Assembly (NCBI RefSeq): GCF_003367175.1
Contig: NZ_QRGA01000006.1
Coordinates: forward strand, 62,001 to 126,000
Direction of reading: 5' to 3'
Source: Trinickia dinghuensis
GTDB taxonomy: Bacteria > Pseudomonadota > Gammaproteobacteria > Burkholderiales > Burkholderiaceae
DNA: 64,000 nt
Shown one piece after another: positions 9,384-17,794 of this stretch. The position numbers and the translations under genes are program-made. The notes beneath the pieces were generated by a model. It saw only the letters and a list, made by a program, of their open reading frames with translations. It ran no database searches and was not told the origin of the DNA. Numbering within the stretch: position 1 is the first letter of the stretch; every line of letters starts with the position of its first letter.

Positions 9384-9794
9384 CTAGCCGATGGCCCGCG
9401 CCGCCACGGCGTCCGCGAGCAGCGACACGATCTGCTCCGGCTCCGCAGGCTTTCTCATGAAGTGGTGAAAGCCCTCGCCGATACTGCGCAGGCGGTAGGC
9501 GTCGTCGGCATGCCCCGTCAGCGCGAGCGCCACCGCGGGCGATCGATCGTTGCGGATTTCGTCGTCCCTTAGCCGCTGGATCAGGTAAAAACCGTCCATG
9601 GCCGGCAAGTCCAGGTCGCACACGACGGCATCGGGCGCCAATTGCAGCACGGCTTCCACGCCTTCCTCGGCATCGGCGGCGGCCACGACGCGCGCGCCCT
9701 CCGCTTCGAGCATCATTGCAAGCGACTCTCTGCTGGACGGGTCGTCTTCGACGACGACCACGGTCACTTGTTCGAGTCTCATCAGTCCGTTCAT
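9384..9794 (-). CDS. Single-domain response regulator (receiver only)
   Basis: This 136-residue protein is almost entirely one CheY-like receiver: acidic pair in 'VVVVEDDPSSRESLA', phosphorylation site in 'AVVCDLDLPAMDGFYLI', Thr in 'ALALTGHADD', Lys in 'FMRKPAEPE'. There is no output domain, so it probably acts in phosphorelay or by protein contact. The ending resembles the receiver of the downstream hybrid kinase, fitting a common pathway. The start at 9794 is the simplest choice; an internal ATG at 9782 is possible and the longer frame to 10226 looks non-coding. Confidence 0.85.
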   Translation of the reverse strand: MNGLMRLEQVTVVVVEDDPSSRESLAMMLEAEGARVVAAADAEEGVEAVLQLAPDAVVCDLDLPAMDGFYLIQRLRDDEIRNDRSPAVALALTGHADDAYRLRSIGEGFHHFMRKPAEPEQIVSLLADAVAARAIG

Positions 9795-10560
9795 ACCCGT
9801 TGTTGTCGCTATCGATACATACGCCAGCCCCTCGGACCGTTTCACCCTCGCAGAAGTTGCATGCGAGCCGTCAAACGCTACCGGTGCACATCGTTCGACA
9901 TGCAAGAACCGGAGACGGGGCGGACGATACCACGCCGTTAAGTTACGACGATGACGATCGCGATGCGAGTCGCCGGCACCCGAACCGACGCGGATGGCGC
10001 GTATGGGTGGTGAATTGTCCGAGATGGCCGTGGCGCCGGCTCGCCATTCCCCCCTCGCCGCCCCGGCCGCGCAAAAAGCAAGGGATTGACGCCGCTCGCG
10101 GCTCGTATATGCTGAAAACACGGCTTTGCGCGTCTTGCGTGCAATGCAGATGTTTGCATGCCGTGAAAGCAAACCGGTAAGACGCAAGCAAGGCCTCGTG
10201 GCGTTTGCATGCGCGCATCGTTTCATCCGCGCGCGGTGCAGCCCACACGTTCACGTCGCCAATCGAGTGTCATCGTGAAAGTCCAAGGCCATTTGTCGTA
10301 CCGTTGCATACGCCGGCGCAATCTCCCCGCCACGCGCGCCCATCTTGCCGCACAACGCGACGACGTCGCGTCGCTGTTGCCCTAGCGCCTCCCGCCCGGT
10401 ATCGCCCCTTGCCGTTTCGTCGCACGAACGATGCACCGCCCGGCACATCGTGTGTGCTTCGAGCACGTCCAAATCATTAGGAATCCGAAATAAATTAGAA
10501 AAAAGTAAAGCCGATCGTCGATGTCGCAGCCGCGGTCCGGCCTTACACAGGGAGAGCGTC
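9795..10560. other. Long intergenic region with a nested inverted repeat
   Basis: About 770 bases separate the response regulator start from the glutamine synthetase start. The open frames here are shadows without family features. The region must hold promoters for two divergent genes. The only structure I can see is the nested dyad at 10130-10185; from about 10480 the sequence becomes A-rich just before the glutamine synthetase ribosome-binding site. Confidence 0.5.
10130..10185. other. Nested inverted repeat, candidate structured RNA or regulatory site
   Basis: Outer arms GCGTCTT (10130-10136) and AAGACGC (10179-10185) enclose inner arms GTTTGC (10152-10157) and GCAAAC (10169-10174). All four are perfect complements, so a two-tier stem could form on either strand. 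No U-run follows, so it is not an obvious terminator. Confidence 0.35.
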
Positions 10561-11895
10561 ATGCAAGAGATCGACGAATTTCTTAGACATCACAACATTA
10601 CCGAGATCGAAGCGATCATTCCCGACATGGCCGGCATCGCGCGCGGCAAGATCATTCCGCGCAGCAAGTTCGAATCGGGCGAATCGATGCGCCTACCGCA
10701 AGCGGTGATGGTTCAGACCGTCACCGGCGAGTATCCATCGGATGGCAGCCTCACGGGCGTCACCGACCCGGACATGATCTGCGTCCCGGATGCTTCGACG
10801 ATGCGTCTCATTCCCTGGGCCGTCGATCCCACCGCGCAAGTCATTCACGATTGCGTGCATTTCGACGGCACGCCGGTGCAGATCTCGCCACGCTACGTGC
10901 TACGGCGCATTCTCGAGCAGTATCGCGCACGCGGCTGGCGGCCCATCGTGGCGCCGGAACTCGAGTTCTATCTCGTCGATATGAACAAAGACCCCGATCT
11001 CCCGCTACGTCCTCCCGTGGGCCGCACGGGCCGCGCCGAAACGGGACGGCAGGCTTATTCGATCGAAGCCGTCAACGAATTCGACCCGCTGTTCGAAGAC
11101 ATCTACGAGTACTGCGACGTACAAGGCCTCGAAGTCGACACGCTGATTCATGAGGTGGGCGCAGGGCAAATGGAAATCAACTTTCTGCACGGCGATCCGC
11201 TCGAACTCGCCGATCGCGTCTTCTTGTTCAAGCGCACGGTGCGCGAAACGGCGCTGCGCCATCAAATGTACGCGACGTTCATGGCCAAACCGATGGAACA
11301 CGAACCCGGTTCGGCCATGCACATTCATCAAAGCCTGAGCGACATCGCAACGAACCGCAATCTGTTCACCGCGGCCGACGGCTCGCCGTCACCGCTGTTT
11401 CATTCGTACATTGCCGGCTTGCAGAAGTACACCCCGGCACTGATGCCGATCTTTGCGCCGTACATCAACTCGTATCGGCGCCTGTCGCGCTTCATGGCCG
11501 CACCGATCAACGTGCAATGGGGTTATGACAATCGCACGGTAGGGTTCCGCATTCCGCATTCGGCCGCCGCAATGAGGCGTGTGGAGAACCGCATCCCCGG
11601 CGTCGATTGCAACCCGTACCTCGCGATCGCGGCCACGCTCGCGGCAGGCTATCTGGGGATGACGAAAAACCTGGCACCGACCGAGCCATTGAGCTCCGAC
11701 GGTTATGCACTGCCCTACCAGCTGCCGCGCAACCTCGAGGAAGCCCTGACACTGATGGGCGCCTGCGAGCCGCTCGCCGAGCTATTCGGCCATCCGTTCG
11801 TGAAGGCCTACCTAGTGTTGAAGGAAACCGAATACGAAGCATTCTTCCGCGTCATCAGCTCATGGGAGCGCAAGCATCTGCTGCTCAATGTTTGA
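10561..11895 (+). CDS. Glutamine synthetase family protein (PuuA/GlnA-like, possible gamma-glutamylpolyamine synthetase)
   Basis: This 444-residue protein begins 'MQEIDEFLRHHNITEIEAI' and shows the beta-grasp segment, then the catalytic domain with 'VAPELEFYLVD', 'VGAGQMEINFLHGDPL', 'PGSAMHIHQSL', 'FMAAPINVQWGYDNRTVGFR' and 'RVENRIPGVDCNPYLAIAAT'. The 'RIPG-D-NPYLA' pattern and length resemble the PuuA-type subfamily, which joins glutamate to amines, rather than nitrogen-assimilating GlnA. No other puu gene is adjacent, so the amine substrate is inferred only. The start is set by the GGGAGAG site seven or so bases upstream. It converges on the lipoprotein gene. Confidence 0.85.
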   Translation: MQEIDEFLRHHNITEIEAIIPDMAGIARGKIIPRSKFESGESMRLPQAVMVQTVTGEYPSDGSLTGVTDPDMICVPDASTMRLIPWAVDPTAQVIHDCVHFDGTPVQISPRYVLRRILEQYRARGWRPIVAPELEFYLVDMNKDPDLPLRPPVGRTGRAETGRQAYSIEAVNEFDPLFEDIYEYCDVQGLEVDTLIHEVGAGQMEINFLHGDPLELADRVFLFKRTVRETALRHQMYATFMAKPMEHEPGSAMHIHQSLSDIATNRNLFTAADGSPSPLFHSYIAGLQKYTPALMPIFAPYINSYRRLSRFMAAPINVQWGYDNRTVGFRIPHSAAAMRRVENRIPGVDCNPYLAIAATLAAGYLGMTKNLAPTEPLSSDGYALPYQLPRNLEEALTLMGACEPLAELFGHPFVKAYLVLKETEYEAFFRVISSWERKHLLLNV

Positions 11896-11966
11896 GTTCG
11901 AGGGGCGATGGGTGCGCATCGGCGTGCGCGCCCGCGGTAGATCGACGGCCCAACGCCTAACTCGCT

Positions 11967-13064
11967 CTATTGCGCGAACGCGTCCTCGTTCTCACCAGCT
12001 TGTGCATCGGAATCGTTCCGCAAATCGAATTCAAAAGACTGGAACAACTGGAAGCGTCGCTCGGTGCTCGTGCAAACCGTTCCTTCGGCCGCCCTCATCG
12101 CCGCCGCATCGAACGTGGTGTTTCCGCTCGACTCCATCACCGTCAATTGCTTGACGATGTTCGGCGGCCAGATGGTGATGCGAACGATGACCGTGCCTGT
12201 CTGATGAAGCTTCCGCGCTTCGCTCGGATATTTCGGAAGCGGGATATCGCAGGTGATCTGCTGGCCCCCTACGGTCTTCGTGACCACTCGCGTGTGGGGC
12301 GGCGTCGCGGCGGGTGCAACGGGCGTTGCGGGTGTCCCAGGTGTTGCCGGTGCGGCAAGCGAAGGCGCTGTCTGAGCAACTGTGGCCGGGGCCGTTTGCG
12401 CATGCGAAGGCGCAAGCGGAGGAGACATGGCCAGCGATGCGCAAACGGCCTCGCGTACGCCGTGCCGCAGTTCGATGGGGCACTGGCTGGACCCTACAGG
12501 AGAGGGTTGAACGCTTTCGCCGGTGCTCGCCGATTCGGATGATTGAACGGTATTGTTGGGACTGGCCGGCTCAGAAGACCGAACACTCCTATTAGGTCTC
12601 GTCGATTCCGAAGACTGAATATCTCGATTCGAAGAGATAGCGGGATCGATGAACGTCGTCCTTTCGAGCTGCGACTTTCCTTCCGCCTCGCTCACTTGCT
12701 CGATCTTCGAGCAAGTGAGGCCCGGAGAAATGGAAAAGTAATCGGCCTGATTCTTTTCGGCGACAAACGATTTGGTGTCCTCCTTCCAGGTGGGGGACCA
12801 ACCACCGAAACATTTCACGGTAACTGTGTGCTGTCCAGCCGGGATCGGGAAGCGCGTGTTTTCTCCCGAGCGGATGCTGAAGACGTCCTTGCCGTCGAAT
12901 GCAACATAATCGCTGTTCGCCATACCGATCACATTGGTGGGTCTCACAACGACCAATGTCGAGGATGCGGTGCCGTCCGCGATTTTGGGCAAATCACCAA
13001 TGCGGCCCGCGCTGGCGCAGCCCGCGAGAATCAGTGATCCGATGATGCACGCTGTCTTTTTCAT
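11967..13064 (-). CDS. Lipoprotein with Ser/Pro-rich repeats and TonB-type C-terminal domain
   Basis: This 365-residue protein has a lipoprotein signal ('IIGSLILAGCASAG', lipobox LAGC), so it is probably anchored to a membrane facing the periplasm. Residues 35-130 form a small domain like those of DUF2846 lipoproteins ('VVVRPTNVIG', 'FPIPAGQHTVTVKC'). A linker follows with three or four degenerate 12-13-residue repeats of the type 'VQSSESAS', then an Ala/Pro/Thr-rich stretch. The last 95 residues resemble a TonB C-terminal domain ('IPLPKYPSEARKLHQTGTVI', 'VKQLTVMESSGNTTFDAAAM'). The architecture suggests a cell-envelope spanning or binding role; there are no ExbBD genes nearby. Confidence 0.7.
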   Translation of the reverse strand: MKKTACIIGSLILAGCASAGRIGDLPKIADGTASSTLVVVRPTNVIGMANSDYVAFDGKDVFSIRSGENTRFPIPAGQHTVTVKCFGGWSPTWKEDTKSFVAEKNQADYFSISPGLTCSKIEQVSEAEGKSQLERTTFIDPAISSNRDIQSSESTRPNRSVRSSEPASPNNTVQSSESASTGESVQPSPVGSSQCPIELRHGVREAVCASLAMSPPLAPSHAQTAPATVAQTAPSLAAPATPGTPATPVAPAATPPHTRVVTKTVGGQQITCDIPLPKYPSEARKLHQTGTVIVRITIWPPNIVKQLTVMESSGNTTFDAAAMRAAEGTVCTSTERRFQLFQSFEFDLRNDSDAQAGENEDAFAQ

Positions 13065-13336
13065 ATTCTCTTGATTGATTTAGGCTTAATCGACGTGCGC
13101 TCGATGTATCGGCGGCCGACACGCATACGTGCTTTTAACGGCATCGATGCGAGAGTCTTGAACGCCTTCGATGCGGCACCGAAGCGGTGTGCGCGCGACC
13201 TGCGGCGGCCGGCCCGCTACGAACCGCCGCAAGCGCGATAGGGCATTTCAATTGGCATCGCAGCCAACATCGTCTTAAATAGCGAGAGGCGCGCGCGGCA
13301 CACCTCATCTCCGCGCCCCTCCCCTCGGAGATTGAT

Positions 13337-13537
13337 ATGACGCAACCGAACGTGGACGACCTGGTGCAATCGATCGCGAATGACACCGGCGCCCCGCGCG
13401 AAACCGTATCGGCAATGGTTTCGCAGATCTGGCAAGCGTTCAGCGATGGCGCTCAGATCACCGACTACCTCGCCGTGCTCGTCACCAAACGCGTGCGCGA
13501 AGACCTGCTCAATCAAAGCCGGCGGAACCGCCACTAG
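13337..13537 (+). CDS. DUF3562 family small protein
   Basis: This 66-residue protein has two helices around 'VQSIANDTGAPRETVSAMVS' and ends 'ITDYLAVLVTKRVREDLL', the DUF3562 pattern common in Burkholderiaceae; function unknown. CGGAG lies about eight bases before the ATG, and a strong terminator follows at 13581, so it is an independent small transcription unit. Confidence 0.75.
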   Translation: MTQPNVDDLVQSIANDTGAPRETVSAMVSQIWQAFSDGAQITDYLAVLVTKRVREDLLNQSRRNRH

Positions 13538-13580
13538 CCGGCGGAACGGCTAAGATTCGATTCTTCAGACCTAATCATGC

Positions 13581-13609
13581 GAAGGCGTGCCGCTCCGGCG
13601 CACGCCTTC
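13581..13609 (+). terminator. Rho-independent terminator after the DUF3562 gene
   Basis: A perfect 10-base stem GAAGGCGTGC (13581-13590) pairs with GCACGCCTTC (13600-13609) across a nine-base loop and is followed by GTGCTTTTC. It starts 44 bases after the DUF3562 stop. Confidence 0.8.
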
Positions 13610-13955
13610 GTGCTTTTCATGCCCCGCGTGCAACGTGCTGCTCGCGCGCCGTAGCCGTAGAGCGGCGTAGTGCTTCCTCGTAGCGCGGCGTCCCACCTGC
13701 CGATACGGCATCGATACGTGCCGTGTCCTGCTTATCTACGCTCGAACGTCTGCTTCAAGACTTGCACTGCATTCCGGCTTCAATCGCTACATCAGCCTCT
13801 TCTCGAATAGATTCAATGAATACGACATCGAAATAGACTGAACGGTCTGTTTTATTTTTGAGTCAAGCAAACCTAAACCGCCCGATTTTCATCGCATCGG
13901 CACTTCCCTCCGATTTCTTTTCATTTCTCCAAGGGCAAAATCGCCGAACCGCCAC
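13610..13955. other. Intergenic region without a recognised gene
   Basis: About 345 bases between the terminator and the recognisable trehalase remnant. I see no conserved frame; it may contain further degraded trehalase sequence beyond recognition. A T-rich tract occurs near 13850. Confidence 0.4.
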
Positions 13956-14171
13956 GAGGGCTACTACTAGGACACGTATTTCACGATGCTGGGCCTGCAG
14001 GAATCGAAGCATGAGGATCTCGTCGACGACTTCGCCTACGAGGTCGACCCATTCGGGCACATCCCCAACGGCAACCGCACCGACTATCTCAGCCGCTCGC
14101 AGCCGCCGTTCTTCGCCCTCATGGTTCAGGTCGCGGCCAACGCCGAAGGCGAGCGTGCCTATCAGAAGTAG
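13956..14171 (+). pseudogene. treA: Trehalase (GH37) pseudogene fragment
   Basis: The translation from 13956 reads [22 protein letters not shown] and continues with '[20 protein letters not shown]' and '[20 protein letters not shown]'. These are highly conserved blocks of periplasmic trehalases (TreA/TreF), where the first block reads YYWD. The conserved Trp codon is replaced by TAG at 13968-13970, and the frame ends in TAG at 14169 in the middle of the enzyme. Only about 70 of some 550 residues remain, with neither the N-terminus nor the C-terminal catalytic part, so it is a dead relic. It lies directly upstream of a toxin-antitoxin locus. Confidence 0.85.
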
Positions 14172-14389
14172 CCGCGCAACTTCATCGCCACGTCGGTGCG
14201 AGCCGCCCTAGCGGGTCGTGGCGTCACAGTAATCCCGACTGATATTTCCGCGCGACCGCCCCTCGAGAAAAAAGCGATATCTATGCTCGAGCGCGGTGGT
14301 TTCGTATCCTCGCCTCCCAGCTTCAAATCGCTCAGTCCGACGCTCAGCCGCGAATCGCAACCGTTGGCGCGTGTGCGAACCACCCGTTC

Positions 14390-14435
14390 TTGTAACTACA
14401 AATATAGGTTGCGCTCTATTTTTTTGTAACTACAA
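14390..14435. promoter_or_regulatory. Duplicated TTGTA-AC-TACAA operator-like site upstream of brnTA
   Basis: Two identical 12-base copies of TTGTAACTACAA lie at 14390-14401 and 14424-14435, 34 bases apart. Each is an inverted repeat (TTGTA/TACAA) with a two-base centre. Such sites fit autoregulation by the ribbon-helix-helix antitoxin BrnA. The second copy touches the 5' end of the brnT homology. Confidence 0.6.
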
Positions 14436-14731
14436 TAACCTACGAAACGACCTTCGATCCCGCCAAAAGCGAGGCCAACTGGCGAAAGCACGGCGTATCG
14501 CTCAGGCTTGCGGCATCGATCGACTGGTCGGAGGTCTGGTCCGCACCGGGCGGCCGGCGCGATTACGGCGAGCTGCGCGAGGTCGGCTATGCGCAAATCG
14601 AAGGTTATCTGTACTGCACCGTGTTTACGCAGCGCGGCAACACATTCCGAGTCATTAGCCTGCGCAGGGCAAATTCGCGAGAGGTCAAACGCTATGTCGA
14701 ACAAACCGAAGCTGCACATACCGACGCCTGA
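14435..14731 (+). CDS. brnT: BrnT family toxin (no standard start codon visible)
   Basis: The frame reads 'TFDPAKSEANWRKHGVSL', 'SEVWSAPGGRRDYGELREVG' and 'GNTFRVISLRRANSREVKRY', the signature of the BrnT ribonuclease toxin (RelE-like fold) of type II systems. In-frame sequence runs from just after a TAG at 14405, but no ATG, GTG or TTG occurs in this frame before the conserved domain. Homology begins at ATA (14435), where a Met would be expected just before ITYETTFD. Either a rare start is used or the start was lost. The 3' end overlaps brnA by 38 bases, typical of such pairs. Confidence 0.7.
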   Translation: MTYETTFDPAKSEANWRKHGVSLRLAASIDWSEVWSAPGGRRDYGELREVGYAQIEGYLYCTVFTQRGNTFRVISLRRANSREVKRYVEQTEAAHTDA

Positions 14732-14972
14732 AGAAGACGCTGCGATCCAGCGCGGCATCGACGCCGATCCGGACACATTCGTACCGTCGGATGCGCAGTT
14801 CGCGCAAATGAAGCGACGCGGCGGAAGGCCCAAGCTCGAACATCCGAAGATAGCGATGACTGTCCGTTACGACGCCGACATCATCGAGCGGTTCAGAACG
14901 ACCGGCGAAGGCTGGCAAACTCGGATGAACAACGCCCTGCGCGAATGGCTCGATACGCACAGCCCCGCGTAA
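14694..14972 (+). CDS. brnA: BrnA family antitoxin
   Basis: This 92-residue protein has an acidic N-terminal half ('PTPEEDAAIQRGIDADPD') that would wrap the toxin and a C-terminal ribbon-helix-helix DNA-binding part: 'KIAMTVRYDADIIERFRTTG' followed by 'GWQTRMNNALREWLD'. This is the standard BrnA layout. It should bind BrnT and repress the promoter, probably at the TTGTAACTACAA sites upstream. It is intact, so if brnT is not translated the locus may be an orphan antitoxin. Confidence 0.85.
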   Translation: MSNKPKLHIPTPEEDAAIQRGIDADPDTFVPSDAQFAQMKRRGGRPKLEHPKIAMTVRYDADIIERFRTTGEGWQTRMNNALREWLDTHSPA

Positions 14973-15314
14973 TGCGATGTCAATCGGCAAGCGGGTTACG
15001 AGTAACTAGCACTCGGCCCGCTCAGCCGCAGCCGATCTCCATCAAGCAAGCCGCGCACACCCGCGCGGTGTATTGCCGCAGTTCGACGAACTTGCCGCAT
15101 CGGCCTCGTGCTGCAGCGCATCGATTTTTCGCTTTGCCGTCAGCGCGTTAACACGTGTCGATACGGTAAATTGCCGCACCTTTCGCCCGCGCGGCCCCTC
15201 TCGCGCGGTGCAGCATTTTCTCCCTCGCTGATCTACGCTTGCGGCTAGCTGCTCATGCAGTGCGCGTCGACAAGAGCCGGCGCGCGTCGCTCGTCTTGTC
15301 AACGGTATTTCGCC
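14973..15314. other. Intergenic region upstream of cioA
   Basis: About 340 bases with no supported gene. A short dyad GTTAC-GA-GTAAC sits at 14996-15007. The region should hold the promoter of the oxidase operon, but I see no convincing FNR-type or other named operator. Confidence 0.4.
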
Positions 15315-16706
15315 ATGGAATCGTCATCGTTCAGCGCCCTCGACCTCGCGCGCATCCAGTTCGCTTTCACCATTTCGTTTCATATCGTCTTCCCCGCACT
15401 CAGCATCGGCCTGGCGAGTTTTATCGCCGTGCTCGAATGGCGCTGGCTCAAAACCGGCAAAGCCTATTACAAGGACTTGTGCCTGTTCTGGTCGAAGATC
15501 TTCGCCGTCGCATTCGGCATGGGCGTCGTATCGGGCGTGGTCATGGCCTATGAGTTCGGCACGAATTGGGCCGGCTTCTCGAAGTTCGCGGGGCCGATCA
15601 CCGGCGCACTGCTGACCTACGAGGTCATGACCGCCTTCTTTCTCGAGGCGGGCTTCCTCGGCATCATGCTCTTCGGCTGGAATCGCGTGGGACCGCGCGC
15701 GCACTTCGCCGCCACGCTGACCGTCGCCATCGGCACGCTGATGTCGGCGTTCTGGATTCTCGCGTCGAACAGTTGGATGCAGACGCCTCAAGGCTTCACG
15801 ATCGCCGACGGTCACGTCGTCCCCGTCGATTGGTTCAAGATCGTCTTCAACCCGTCGTTCCCCTACCGCCTCGTGCATATGACGCTGGCTGCATTCCTCG
15901 TGGCCGCGCTGGCCGTTGCCGCAACCGGAGCGTGGCATTTGTTGAAGGGCCGCCGCGATCCCGCGGTCAAGAAGATGTTCTCGATGGCCCTATGGCTGCT
16001 GCTCGCGCTTGCCCCGCTGCAGGCATTCGTCGGCGACCAGCACGGTCTGAACACGCTGCGCTATCAGCCGGCCAAAATCGCCGCGATCGAAGGCCTGTGG
16101 AACACCGAAACGAACGGCACCGCGCTCAACCTATTCGGCGTGCCCGACATGCAAGCCGAAACGACCCGCTATGCGCTGCCCGTGCCGCATCTGGGTTCGC
16201 TGCTGCTCACGCATACGTGGGACGGCGAGATTCGCGGCTTGAAGTCGTTCCCGCGCGAAGAGCGCCCGAACTCCACCGTCGTCTTCTGGAGCTTCCGCGT
16301 GATGGTCGGCCTGGGCATGCTGATGATCGCGCTGGCCGTAGCGGCTTGGCGCCTCGAACGACGCGGCCGGCTCTACGAAACGCGATGGTTTCATCGTTTC
16401 GCACTCCTAATGGGTCCGAGCGGCTTCGTCACGCTGCTGGCCGGCTGGGTCACGACCGAAGTCGGCCGCCAGCCTTGGGTCGTCTACGGCGTCATGCGCA
16501 CGTCGCAGGCCATCTCGCCGCTCTCGGCGCAGCAAGTGGGCCTCTCGCTCATGACGTTCGTCGTCGTGTACTTCCTCGTGTTCGGCACCGGCATCTACTA
16601 CATGCTCAAGCTCATGCATGCGGGCCCGCACATCACCCGGGACGGCGACGACGACACACGCGAAGCCCACCCGGGCGAACGGCGAGCGCTCGCCTTCACG
16701 GCCTGA
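15315..16706 (+). CDS. cioA: Cyanide-insensitive (bd-type) quinol oxidase subunit I
   Basis: This 463-residue polytopic membrane protein carries CydA-family features: the haem-ligand His in 'FTISFHIVFPALSIGLASF', 'FFLEAGFLGIMLFGW', 'GDQHGLNTLRYQPAKIAAIE' at the quinol site and 'TTEVGRQPWVVYGVMRT' with the conserved GRQPW. The Q-loop is short, as in the CIO/bd-II-like group rather than E. coli cydA. It transfers electrons from quinol to oxygen. The start at 15315 gives the usual N-terminus; the upstream frame to 15255 lacks family sequence. It forms an operon with cioB and a tiny DUF2474 gene. Confidence 0.95.
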   Translation: MESSSFSALDLARIQFAFTISFHIVFPALSIGLASFIAVLEWRWLKTGKAYYKDLCLFWSKIFAVAFGMGVVSGVVMAYEFGTNWAGFSKFAGPITGALLTYEVMTAFFLEAGFLGIMLFGWNRVGPRAHFAATLTVAIGTLMSAFWILASNSWMQTPQGFTIADGHVVPVDWFKIVFNPSFPYRLVHMTLAAFLVAALAVAATGAWHLLKGRRDPAVKKMFSMALWLLLALAPLQAFVGDQHGLNTLRYQPAKIAAIEGLWNTETNGTALNLFGVPDMQAETTRYALPVPHLGSLLLTHTWDGEIRGLKSFPREERPNSTVVFWSFRVMVGLGMLMIALAVAAWRLERRGRLYETRWFHRFALLMGPSGFVTLLAGWVTTEVGRQPWVVYGVMRTSQAISPLSAQQVGLSLMTFVVVYFLVFGTGIYYMLKLMHAGPHITRDGDDDTREAHPGERRALAFTA

Positions 16707-16792
16707 TGTGACGCCCGAGAGAGCGCCAATGCCAATGCCAACGCCACGCGTCGAAATCTGAACACCGAATTTTCGCCATTCGAGGATTTACC

Positions 16793-17794
16793 ATGGATGT
16801 CACCGTCGTCTGGGCCGCGATCATCGCGCTCGGCCTGCTGTTTTACGTCGTGCTCGACGGCTTCGATCTCGGCATCGGAATCGTCTTCCCGCTCTTTCCC
16901 GACACGCGCGAACGCGATCTCATGATGAGTACCGTCGCCCCGGTCTGGGACGGCAACGAAACCTGGCTCGTGCTCGGCGGCGCCGCATTGTTCGGCGCGT
17001 TTCCGCTCGTCTACGCCACCGTGCTGTCGGCGCTCTATCTGCCGCTCGTCGCGATGCTCGCGTGCTTGATCTTGCGCGGCGTTTCGTTCGAGATTCGCGG
17101 CAAGGCCTCACGCACGAAGCACTTGTGGGACCTCGCGTTCATCGGCGGCTCCAGCGGCGCGGCGTTCTTTCAAGGCATCTCGCTCGGCGCATTCGTGCAG
17201 GGCATTCCACTCGCCAACGGCGAGTTCGCGGGCGACGCATTCGGCTGGCTCACGCCGTTCACGCTGCTCACGGGCCTGGGTGTGGTCGCCACCTATGCAC
17301 TGCTCGGATGCTGCTGGCTCGTCGCGAAGACCGAAGACGATTTGCAACGCCGCCTGCATCGGCTCGTATGGCCGCTCACGCTCCTGCTGATCGCCTTCAT
17401 CGTCGCCGTCAGCATTTGGACGCCGCTGCAAGAACCCGAGGTGGCCGCACGCTGGTTCAGCGCCCAATGGTTCCACCGCATGCTGCCTGCGCCTTTCCTC
17501 GTCGCGATCTGCGCCTATCTGATGCGGCGCGCGGCGCATGATCGTCACCACACGCGCCCGTTCATCCTGGCGATGAGCTTCGTCGTGCTCGGCTATGCGG
17601 GACTGCTGGCGACGTTATGGCCGTACGCGATTCCCTCGTCCGTCACGCTCTGGCAAGCGGCCGCGCCGGAGCACAGCCTCACGTTCACCCTGACGGGCGC
17701 CGTCATCATCTTGCCGATCATCATGGCCTACACGATGCTCGGTTACTGGGTTTTCCGCGGGAAGGTGCGCCATGGCGAGCATCACTATCATTAA
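16793..17794 (+). CDS. cioB: bd-type quinol oxidase subunit II
   Basis: This 333-residue protein has about eight membrane helices and the CydB landmarks 'FYVVLDGFDLGIGIVFPLF', 'VWDGNETWLVLGGAALFGAF' and 'FEIRGKASR' near the N-terminus. The ATG follows a GAGGA site by six bases. It sits 86 bases after cioA and its last 23 bases overlap the DUF2474 gene, so the three are surely co-translated. Confidence 0.95.
   Translation: MDVTVVWAAIIALGLLFYVVLDGFDLGIGIVFPLFPDTRERDLMMSTVAPVWDGNETWLVLGGAALFGAFPLVYATVLSALYLPLVAMLACLILRGVSFEIRGKASRTKHLWDLAFIGGSSGAAFFQGISLGAFVQGIPLANGEFAGDAFGWLTPFTLLTGLGVVATYALLGCCWLVAKTEDDLQRRLHRLVWPLTLLLIAFIVAVSIWTPLQEPEVAARWFSAQWFHRMLPAPFLVAICAYLMRRAAHDRHHTRPFILAMSFVVLGYAGLLATLWPYAIPSSVTLWQAAAPEHSLTFTLTGAVIILPIIMAYTMLGYWVFRGKVRHGEHHYH

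Noticed and set aside
10345-10560. N-terminal extension of the glutamine synthetase
   Set aside because: A GGGAGAG site and the family-typical start at 10561 make the upstream 72 codons unnecessary.
13858-14211. 117-codon frame over the trehalase relic
   Set aside because: Another phase of the same sequence; the conserved trehalase blocks are in the frame starting at 13956.
14296-14658. 120-codon frame overlapping brnT
   Set aside because: The brnT frame gives a clear family match; this one is Arg-rich without one.
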